NCBI GenBank assembly: GCA_964533265.1
Contig: CAZHJW010000153.1
Coordinates: 1-5,857 of the forward strand
Direction: 5' to 3'
DNA length: 5,857 nt
Source of the DNA: UBA1100 sp964533265
GTDB taxonomy: Bacteria > Verrucomicrobiota > Verrucomicrobiia > Limisphaerales > UBA1100
Shown here: piece by piece, positions 1 to 5,579 of the stretch
How the letters are laid out: every line of letters begins with the position of its first letter
How positions within the stretch are numbered: position 1 is the stretch's first letter
Notes under the pieces: generated by a model
The model's input: only the letters and a program-made list of their open reading frames with translations
The model's database searches: none
What the model was told of the DNA's origin: nothing
Program-made: the position numbers and the translations under genes

Positions 1-386
1 AAACCGCCGGTAATCACCACCAGTGCCGACACGACGATTGCATCAATGAAATTCATCACCAATGTTCCCCAATGAACCACTCGTAATTTCCACCGGTTGA
101 ACATCAATAGAAAAGTAATGGCCCCAAGATTAACTACTAGATATCCGAGGAAAAACTGCTGTACCGGTTCCAGAGCAATCATAACCCGCGCCCGAAGAAT
201 AAAATCCTTACCCTCAACATATTCTGAAAAGAAAAGAAAATAGGCCATCAGACCCAACACAGCGACCTTCACGGGCACCCCAATGTCCCGCTCCATCAAC
301 TTCAAACGCCTGTACTGTTCAGCAGCATCAATCGATGAGGTGCTAACAAGTCTAAAGAATCTCTTTATCTTTTCCCAAGCAAACAT
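1..386 (-). CDS. Multi-pass membrane protein, N-terminal part (cut by window edge)
   Basis: I do not recognise this protein. The ATG at 386-384 opens a frame that runs off the left edge after 128 complete codons. It begins with a charged, probably cytoplasmic segment (about residues 1-37, with KIKRFFR near the start and 'RLKLMERDIG' at 27-36). Three hydrophobic stretches follow, at about 38-55, 76-96 and 103-127; the third carries an internal Asp at about 115. Such N-terminal helix bundles often precede a cytoplasmic signalling domain (histidine kinase, cyclase or GGDEF), but any such domain would lie outside the window, so this is only a guess. The start is 16 bases after the coaC stop on the same strand, so it is probably the last visible gene of the ymdB-yicC-gmk-coaC operon. 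No clear Shine-Dalgarno sequence precedes it. Confidence 0.75.
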   Translation of the reverse strand, partial: MFAWEKIKRFFRLVSTSSIDAAEQYRRLKLMERDIGVPVKVAVLGLMAYFLFFSEYVEGKDFILRARVMIALEPVQQFFLGYLVVNLGAITFLLMFNRWKLRVVHWGTLVMNFIDAIVVSALVVITGG

Positions 387-402
387 CCGTTTATGATTTC
401 TC

Positions 403-960
403 TTAAGAGTCCAACCCGACTGCCTTCAAGGCTACCCCAGTGATTTTTTCAACCGGCGACAAACGGCCAAGCCCTTCATAACCACAGGCTAGATCTCCCT
501 CTTCTGGTCCGACAAATTGAACTCCCCTATCTTTAAGAATCTGAACATTTAATTGGGTAGCATCATTTTGCCACATCTTACCGTTTAAAGCTGGCGCAAT
601 AACTAACTTTGCCTCCGGATTGGCAGCCAAAACGATACAACTCAAGGCATCATCAGCCAGTCCATTGGCCAGCTTTGCAATGGTGTTGGCTGTCGCCGGA
701 GACACAAGAATCAAGTCTGCCTCATCGGCCAGACGAATATGTGCCGGTTGCCAAGCCTCGTCCTCATCATAGAGACTAGTAATCACCCGATTATGTGAAA
801 GCGTTTTGAAGGGGAGTGGTGAGATAAATTCCATTGCGTCTTTTGTCATCACCACATGCACATCAGCTTCCCCCTTGGTCAATTGACTACATATATCCAC
901 TGCTTTATGTGCAGCTATTGAACCTGTCACTCCCAGTACTATGTTCTTTTTTTTGTCCAT
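403..960 (-). CDS. coaC: Phosphopantothenoylcysteine decarboxylase, stand-alone CoaC flavoprotein
   Basis: CoaC is a cytoplasmic FMN enzyme that decarboxylates 4'-phosphopantothenoylcysteine to 4'-phosphopantetheine in coenzyme A synthesis. The 185 residues match the HFCD flavoprotein fold. They show an N-terminal 'GVTGSIAAHKA' (about 10-20), the catalytic-type His74 in 'HIRLADEAD', the FMN-site 'SPATANTIAKLANGLADD' (87-104), 'PALNGKMW' (123-130, the PxMNxxMW motif with Leu for Met and Asn126 kept), and 'GDLACGYEGLGRL' (155-167) with Cys159. His, Asn and Cys lie within a residue of the numbering I know for E. coli Dfp (75, 125 and 158). Most bacteria fuse CoaC to the CoaB synthetase in a protein of about 400 residues. 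Here the frame stops after the CoaC half and CoaB does not follow. The ATG overlaps the gmk stop as TGATG, and an eight-A run begins at codon 3. A different HFCD decarboxylase (for example UbiX-like) is less likely, given the PxMN and LACG motifs. Confidence 0.92.
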   Translation of the reverse strand: MDKKKNIVLGVTGSIAAHKAVDICSQLTKGEADVHVVMTKDAMEFISPLPFKTLSHNRVITSLYDEDEAWQPAHIRLADEADLILVSPATANTIAKLANGLADDALSCIVLAANPEAKLVIAPALNGKMWQNDATQLNVQILKDRGVQFVGPEEGDLACGYEGLGRLSPVEKITGVALKAVGLDS

Positions 961-1553
961 CAGGTGCTTCTTGCTGTTTCATAAATATGCTGAACGCGGT
1001 CGAAATCCTCATCCCGAGTTCTGCTCACAATCACATGATCAAATTTTTCCTGCTGGGCAATTTCTGTCTCAGCAATCGCAAGCCGTTCCTCAATTGTATC
1101 CTCATCATCCGTGCCCCTCGATTCTAATCTTTTGCGCAATTCATTTAATCCGTCTGACATAAAAAACAAAGTCTCCAGAGATTGACTCATAACCTCATCC
1201 TTACGTGCCATGGCAATGATTGTCAAAGCGCCCTGAACATCATTCACGATCAAAACGTCCTGTCCTCCATCCAAGGCCTCATGAACCGAAGCTTTTAGAG
1301 TGCCATAATAATTACCGTATACTTCGGCATACTCTAAAAACTGTCCGGATTCAACCCTCCTCAAAAACTCCTGATCATCCAGAAAAAGGTAGTCAACCCC
1401 TTCAATCTCCCCGTCACGTGGAGTCCGCGTGGTACAGGTCACAATCCGTATCAGGTTTCTATTTGCCTCAAGCAATCTATGCGCAACAGTAGTCTTGCCC
1501 ACTCCCGATGGGCCAGAAAGCACCATCATCACCGGTTTGGAACTCCCCTCCAT
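960..1553 (-). CDS. gmk: Guanylate kinase
   Basis: Guanylate kinase transfers phosphate from ATP to GMP, giving GDP for RNA, DNA and (p)ppGpp metabolism; it acts in the cytoplasm. The 197-residue length is typical. Visible motifs are the P-loop 'GPSGVGKTT' (14-22), the GMP-binding 'TTRTPRDGE' (41-49), 'FLEYAEVYGNYYGT' (72-85), 'DVQGA' (105-109), and the lid-like 'LESRGTDDEDTIEERL' (143-158) followed by 'AETEI'. One oddity is 'LIVNDVQGA': in Gmk proteins I know, the residue two before this Asp is Glu or Asp (for example LEIEVQGA or LDIDWQGA), whereas here it is Val103, with Asn104 next. The ATG shares a base with the yicC stop (TAATG) and the stop shares a base with the coaC start (TGATG), indicating translational coupling. 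rpoZ, a frequent downstream neighbour, is absent. Confidence 0.95.
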   Translation of the reverse strand: MEGSSKPVMMVLSGPSGVGKTTVAHRLLEANRNLIRIVTCTTRTPRDGEIEGVDYLFLDDQEFLRRVESGQFLEYAEVYGNYYGTLKASVHEALDGGQDVLIVNDVQGALTIIAMARKDEVMSQSLETLFFMSDGLNELRKRLESRGTDDEDTIEERLAIAETEIAQQEKFDHVIVSRTRDEDFDRVQHIYETARST

Positions 1554-2428
1554 TATTCGACGTTTTGGACCTGCTCACGAAATTTTTCCAATTCACTTTT
1601 CATTGTGACCACTAATCGTGAGATAATTGGGTCGTTTGCCTTCGAACCAATGGTGTTTACCTCGCGGTTCATTTCCTGCGAAAGAAAATCTAATGTGCGA
1701 CCCACCGGTGCCTTGGACTTGGCATAATCAGCAAATTGTTCAAAGTGACTCTCCAGACGGGTAAGCTCCTCGGTAATATCGATGCGATCAGCATACAAGG
1801 CCACTTCCTTCAAAACCCGCTCATCATCCATCTTCAAGTCCAAACCGGCCTGTTTTAGCCTGTCCAGTAGCGCATCACGATGACGTTTGGCTGATTTGGG
1901 GGCCTGCTTGGCCACTGCCTTAACCGCTTTTTGAAGTGCATTGATTCGCTTCTGCAAATCCTTTTTTAAGTTCGCACCCTCTTTGGCACGCATCACCATT
2001 AATTCGCGCAGCGACAAACGGACCGCCGACCGCAAGGACAACCATAATCCCTCGACATTCAATGAGTCTTCGGTGGTCTGCAGGACCCCGGGAGCACGTA
2101 AAATTGTGTCCAGCCCTATCTGGTCTTCAAGTTTCAGCTCTCCAACCAACGTGCGATACTCACGGACATACTCTTTGGCCAATGAATGATCGATTTTAAC
2201 CTGAGCTTTGCTAGCTGAACTGGGTGAGAACTGGACGCGCGTAGCAATTCGGCCACGGGCCACTTTGGCATTTATCTCGTCACGAACACGGCTTTCCAGT
2301 GCGTCAAGCTCTCTTGGAAGATAAAGCGAAAGCTCCACTTGCTTTCGATTCACAGTACTAATCTCAACTGTGAATTTAGCACCGTCACGAGAGGATTCAC
2401 CTCGGCCATATCCGGTCATGGAATTCAT
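1553..2428 (-). CDS. yicC: YicC/YloC-family endoribonuclease
   Basis: The YicC (YloC) family is a widespread group of cytoplasmic proteins now described as metal-dependent endoribonucleases involved in RNA turnover. The 291 residues are the usual family length. The N-terminus carries the family signature 'MTGYGRGE' at residues 4-11. The conserved C-terminus is present in full: 'VGRTLDFLSQEMNREVNTIG' followed by 'SKANDP' and the closing 'LEKFREQVQNVE'. The middle (about 145-200) is rich in Lys, Arg and Ala and probably helical. The start at 2428 places three residues before MTGYG; the Met at codon 4 (ATG at 2419) is an equally plausible start. There is no clear Shine-Dalgarno sequence, and a small inverted repeat lies where one would be expected. 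It follows ymdB after 50 bases and overlaps gmk by one base; yicC beside gmk is a common arrangement. Confidence 0.93.
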   Translation of the reverse strand: MNSMTGYGRGESSRDGAKFTVEISTVNRKQVELSLYLPRELDALESRVRDEINAKVARGRIATRVQFSPSSASKAQVKIDHSLAKEYVREYRTLVGELKLEDQIGLDTILRAPGVLQTTEDSLNVEGLWLSLRSAVRLSLRELMVMRAKEGANLKKDLQKRINALQKAVKAVAKQAPKSAKRHRDALLDRLKQAGLDLKMDDERVLKEVALYADRIDITEELTRLESHFEQFADYAKSKAPVGRTLDFLSQEMNREVNTIGSKANDPIISRLVVTMKSELEKFREQVQNVE

Positions 2429-2430
2429 GA

Positions 2431-2457
2431 GCGGAAGAAACTGACAGAAATTTCCGC
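2431..2457 (-). promoter_or_regulatory. Small inverted repeat over the expected yicC ribosome-binding region
   Basis: In the 50-base gap between ymdB and yicC, the hexamers gcggaa (2431-2436) and ttccgc (2452-2457) form an inverted repeat with a 15-base loop. On the yicC transcript the stem would end two bases before the ATG, covering the usual Shine-Dalgarno position. It is too weak and lacks the U tract needed for a terminator. It could restrain yicC translation, but six pairs with a long loop may be chance. Confidence 0.25.
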
Positions 2458-2478
2458 CATTTGAAAGCGTAGAACTGG

Positions 2479-3267
2479 CTATTGTTTCAAAGCTTCGCTC
2501 ACCCGCTTGATTCCAGTTGCCTTACCTGTTTCACCATCAATCTCGATCACAACCCCCTGGAGTAGAATTCTATCCTTAGCCACTGGAAAACGGCGGGGCT
2601 GACTGGTAAGAAACCTTTCAACCACAGGTTCCCAATCCCTCCCAAGAACCCCATCATGAGGACCCGTGAATCCTGCGTCACAAAGAAATGCCGTGCCTCC
2701 TGGAAAAATGAATTCATCAGCGGTTTGCACATGCGTATGGGTGCCAATCACCGCACTAACCTCTCCATCCAACATCCGTGCCATCGCAATTTTTTCACTG
2801 GTGGCTTCGGCATGAAAATCCAACAAAATCACAGATGTTTGTGGTAATATTTTTTTAATCTCTTCTTTAACTCGACGAAATGGATTATCCAGTTCACCTC
2901 GCATAAAGGTGTTGCCTTGGGCATTGATAATCCCCACAGGAGCCAAACCTTTACGATTAATGATAGCACTTCCCTGTCCTGGTGTGCCTGCCGGATAATT
3001 AACCGGCCTCACAAAACGCGGCTCTTCATTTAATAAAACTTCTACCTCCTTTTGGTCCCACAAATGGTCACCACAAGTAATCACATCCACCCCGGCTGCA
3101 TAAATCTCAGCTGCCGTGTCAGGAGTAATCCCATTGCCTCCCGCAGCATTTTCTCCGTTAGCAATAACTAAATCCAACTCGTGATGGCCCCTTAGTCTGG
3201 GAATCAATGTCGCAACAGCTTTCCTTCCAGGGGAACCGACAATATCACCAATGAACATTACCTTCAC
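2479..3267 (-). CDS. ymdB: YmdB-family metallophosphoesterase (2',3'-cyclic nucleotide phosphodiesterase)
   Basis: YmdB proteins (TIGR00282 family) are dimetal calcineurin-like phosphodiesterases; Bacillus YmdB acts on 2',3'-cyclic nucleotides and cAMP and affects RNA stability and biofilm decisions. The 262 residues align along the whole family: 'MKVMFIGDIVGSPGR' at the start, 'ANGENAAGGNGIT' (36-48), 'GDHLWD' (66-71), 'RPVNYPAGTPGQG' (87-99), 'DFHAEATSEK' (150-159), 'GTHTHVQTAD' (175-184) and 'DAGFTGPHDGVLG' (197-209). Expected metal ligands Asp8, Glu39, Asn40, His68, His152, His177 and His179 are present, but the Asn of the usual GNH motif is Asp67. The start is GTG at 3267, chosen because it gives the family N-terminus; the first ATG, at codon 4, would remove residues ahead of the IGD motif. 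It is the first visible gene of the minus-strand operon. The activity is inferred from the family, and the Asp67 change could alter metal preference. Confidence 0.92.
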   Translation of the reverse strand: MKVMFIGDIVGSPGRKAVATLIPRLRGHHELDLVIANGENAAGGNGITPDTAAEIYAAGVDVITCGDHLWDQKEVEVLLNEEPRFVRPVNYPAGTPGQGSAIINRKGLAPVGIINAQGNTFMRGELDNPFRRVKEEIKKILPQTSVILLDFHAEATSEKIAMARMLDGEVSAVIGTHTHVQTADEFIFPGGTAFLCDAGFTGPHDGVLGRDWEPVVERFLTSQPRRFPVAKDRILLQGVVIEIDGETGKATGIKRVSEALKQ

Positions 3268-3344
3268 ACGGCAAATCTATCTACTCAAACAGTTTGGCGC
3301 AATCTGCTTGTCATTCCTCAATGCATGGCCACAATCGGCGCCCC
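3268..3344. promoter_or_regulatory. Divergent intergenic region between ymdB and the DUF3500 gene
   Basis: This stretch separates two genes transcribed away from each other, so promoters for the ymdB operon and the DUF3500 gene should lie in or near it. I see no convincing sigma-70 -35/-10 pair in either direction: the best minus-strand candidate (TTGCGC, 17 bases, TAGATT) matches poorly and sits very close to the GTG. An 11-base dyad, CAAAC-A-GTTTG (3286-3296), could be an operator or chance. A TTG at 3294 and an ATG at 3321 are in frame with the DUF3500 gene and are alternative starts, which would shrink the non-coding part. Confidence 0.4.
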
Positions 3345-4376
3345 ATGAAATTTGCAAGCATTATTGCTGCCGCAGCGGCCCTTACGATTACCCTTCCCGG
3401 CCAGGCAGCCAGTGTTGCTGACGATATGGCCAAGGCCGCCAGAGCCCTGTTTGCCAGCCTCGATAAGGAGCAAACATCTCTGGCCACTTTTAAATTCAAT
3501 GGTGAGGAGCGGACATACTGGCATTTCATTCCCGCTGAGATGCTCAAGGGTGGTCACCGCAAGGGCCTGCAGATCAAACAAATGACCAGTCAGCAACGGG
3601 TATTGACCCATGCTCTGCTTAAGACCGTCCTGAGCGAATCGGGTCACTCGAAGGTGAAGAACATTATGTTTCTTGAAGACATCCTCTTCATGCTAGAGGG
3701 CAAAAATCGCCGTTTTGTGCGAGACTCTGAGGCCTATCACATTCTCATCTTCGGCAAGCCCGGCAACAAGGGCGCGTGGGGTTGGCGTTTTGAAGGCCAT
3801 CACGTGTCGCTCAACTACACCATCGTCAACGGCAAAGTTAGCGTGGTGCCTTCCTTCTGGGCCAGCAATCCTGCCGTGGCCGACTTCGGCCCTGGACGCA
3901 AGCTGATCGCCCTCGAGGTGGAGGAATTTGCCGCACGCGAGCTGCGCAACTCTCTAAGTGCCGAGCAGGTCAAGAATGCCGTAATCGCTGACAAAGCGCC
4001 GCGTGACATTCTCACCTCTGCCCTACCTGAGGTGAAAACGCTTGAGAATACGGGTATTACCTATGGCGATCTGAACAAGGGCCAGCAAGCCCAACTCACC
4101 AAGCTCATTCAGGAATACATTAACCGCCACCGTGCCGTGGTGGCCAAGGAAGACTGGGCTAAGATTGAAAAAAGTGGCTTGGATAAGGTTCGTTTTTCGT
4201 GGGCCGGCAGCACCAAGGCTTTTGAGCCTCACTACTACCGCATCCAGGGCCCCACTTTTCTAATGGAATACGCCAACACCCAGAATGGATCCAACCATAT
4301 CCACGCCACCTGGCGTGATTTCAACGGAGACTTCGGGCGCGACGTTCTCCGCGAGCACGTGAAGAAATCGCACTAA
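3345..4376 (+). CDS. DUF3500 family protein with predicted signal peptide
   Basis: This is a member of the uncharacterised DUF3500 family; no biochemical role is established that I know of. From the ATG at 3345 it has 343 residues and opens with a clean export signal: 'MK', a hydrophobic Ala/Ile/Leu-rich core (3-17), then 'PGQAAS' with a likely signal peptidase I cleavage near 21-22. It is therefore probably periplasmic or secreted. Family hallmarks are 'WGWRFEGHHVSLNYT' (145-159), 'PSFWASNPA' (169-177) and the C-terminal 'HYYRIQGPTFLMEYANTQNG' (296-315) followed by 'SNHIHATWRD' and 'NGDFG'. The conserved His pairs (HH and HIH) suggest metal binding or catalysis, which is inference. In-frame TTG (3294) and ATG (3321) starts would add 17 or 8 polar residues ahead of the signal, which is less likely. 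Sampled 60-base blocks are mostly about 57-68% GC, above the neighbouring genes. rlmD follows 45 bases later on the same strand. Confidence 0.88.
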   Translation: MKFASIIAAAAALTITLPGQAASVADDMAKAARALFASLDKEQTSLATFKFNGEERTYWHFIPAEMLKGGHRKGLQIKQMTSQQRVLTHALLKTVLSESGHSKVKNIMFLEDILFMLEGKNRRFVRDSEAYHILIFGKPGNKGAWGWRFEGHHVSLNYTIVNGKVSVVPSFWASNPAVADFGPGRKLIALEVEEFAARELRNSLSAEQVKNAVIADKAPRDILTSALPEVKTLENTGITYGDLNKGQQAQLTKLIQEYINRHRAVVAKEDWAKIEKSGLDKVRFSWAGSTKAFEPHYYRIQGPTFLMEYANTQNGSNHIHATWRDFNGDFGRDVLREHVKKSH

Positions 4377-4421
4377 CCTTCCCACGACTCAACTCGATTA
4401 GGACAAAGGGTTTACAACCTG

Positions 4422-5579
4422 ATGGATGATACTGTTCCCAACCCCGAAGCCGCACCGATCAATGTCGGTGATCGACTTGAACTTAAAATCGATGATCTGG
4501 CCTTCGGCGGTGAAGGGGTTGGCCGAGTGGATGGGTTCGTCGTGTTCGTCCCTTTCGTCAACAGCAGAGAAACGGTTCTGGTGGAAATCACCGAGAAAAA
4601 GAAAGCCTTCGCCCGAGCAAAACTTATCGACGTGCTTGAGGCATCGTCCGACCGTGTAGAACCGCGCTGCGAACATTTTGGCGCCTGTGGCGGCTGCCAA
4701 TACCAGCACATCGACTATATTTCCCAGCAACGAATAAAGGAGATCCAGGTACGTGATCTCTTCGAGCGTATCGGGGGATTCCATAGGTCCGTCATTAACC
4801 ACCTCATCCCCTGCCCTGAGCCCTATAATTATCGGAATCGCATTATGATTCGTCGTCAATGGAACAAAGTTGAGCAACGAGCTGTGTACGGATTCCTACG
4901 TTGGGACAACCGACTTGTTGTAGATTTGAAAGAGTGCCATATCGCAGAACAAGCCTTAAACGAACAATTGATTGAAGTACGCCAGAACCCTCCACCACGC
5001 AACATGCAGAAAGTTGTTCTACGCATGATGCCCGATGACTGGGAGATGCACCGCGATTCGTTTTTTCAAAACAACTTCCACCTCCTTCCGGAACTGGTAA
5101 AAACCGTACGCGATTGCCTTACTGCTTCTGGCTCGAAATATCTCATAGACGCCTACTGTGGCATTGGTTTCTTCAGTCTGTCACTCGCTGACTTGATCGA
5201 AGGATTCGTGGGTATTGACATCGATAAACAATGCATCCTTCCTGCAAGGAAAAATCTTGAAGCTCGTGGTTTTAGTAACGGTGAATTCATATTGGGTAAA
5301 ACCGAGGATCACATGGACCAGTTGCTGGAACGTTTCCCGGCCGAAGACACTACTATCATCCTGGACCCACCGCGAAAAGGCTGCCATCAGGAAGGCCTCG
5401 AAATGATCGTTGAGGCGCGCCCTCAGCAGGTAATTTATGTGAGCTGCCATCCGGCCACCTTAGCACGCGATCTGAAGTGGCTTTGTGAAAACGGTTATGA
5501 ACTGACGAATGTCACACCTCTCGACATGTTTCCTCAAACCCAACATGTAGAGTGTGTAGCCGATTTGAGGCGTACTTAG
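4422..5579 (+). CDS. rlmD: RlmD-like 23S rRNA (uracil-5-)-methyltransferase, [4Fe-4S] and TRAM type
   Basis: This belongs to the TrmA/RlmC/RlmD family, which transfers a methyl group from SAM to C5 of a specific uridine in RNA. An N-terminal TRAM domain (about 14-72, with 'AFGGEGVGR' and 'VFVPFV') favours an RlmD or RlmCD role on 23S rRNA over TrmA. The iron-sulfur ligands are Cys83, Cys89, Cys92 ('CEHFGACGGC') and Cys172 ('KECHIA'). The catalytic domain shows 'DSFFQNN' (212-218, Gln216 for SAM), motif I 'DAYCGIGFFSL' (243-253), 'DPPRKG' (315-320), the nucleophile Cys342 in 'YVSCHPATLARDL', and the probable general base Glu377 in 'QHVECV'. At 385 residues it is somewhat shorter than E. coli RlmD (433) but has every motif. 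The ATG at 4422 has a weak purine stretch (AAAGGG, ending at 4410) upstream. The exact target uridine (1939, 747 or both) cannot be read from the sequence, so the symbol is tentative. Confidence 0.88.
   Translation: MDDTVPNPEAAPINVGDRLELKIDDLAFGGEGVGRVDGFVVFVPFVNSRETVLVEITEKKKAFARAKLIDVLEASSDRVEPRCEHFGACGGCQYQHIDYISQQRIKEIQVRDLFERIGGFHRSVINHLIPCPEPYNYRNRIMIRRQWNKVEQRAVYGFLRWDNRLVVDLKECHIAEQALNEQLIEVRQNPPPRNMQKVVLRMMPDDWEMHRDSFFQNNFHLLPELVKTVRDCLTASGSKYLIDAYCGIGFFSLSLADLIEGFVGIDIDKQCILPARKNLEARGFSNGEFILGKTEDHMDQLLERFPAEDTTIILDPPRKGCHQEGLEMIVEARPQQVIYVSCHPATLARDLKWLCENGYELTNVTPLDMFPQTQHVECVADLRRT

Noticed and set aside
955..965. A possible rpoZ gene between gmk and coaC
   Set aside because: The two genes share a base (TGATG), so no gene can fit.
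834..1727. Plus-strand open frames opposite coaC, gmk and the end of yicC
   Set aside because: All lie within three strongly supported minus-strand genes and give unstructured products.
2429..2478. Rho-independent terminator between ymdB and yicC
   Set aside because: The inverted repeat there is short, has a 15-base loop and no T tract on the transcribed strand; the gap is better read as intra-operonic.
3294..3344. TTG (3294) or ATG (3321) as the DUF3500 start
   Set aside because: They add a polar stretch ahead of the hydrophobic core, whereas the ATG at 3345 gives a standard signal peptide; neither has a better ribosome-binding site.
3311..3647. Long open frames antisense to the start of the DUF3500 gene
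   Set aside because: They lie opposite a gene with strong family motifs and a signal peptide, their products are low-complexity and show no domain, and GC-rich coding DNA commonly yields such frames.
4398..4877. 159-codon minus-strand open frame opposite the 5' part of rlmD
   Set aside because: It overlaps the TRAM and iron-sulfur region of a well-supported gene and its product resembles no family I know.
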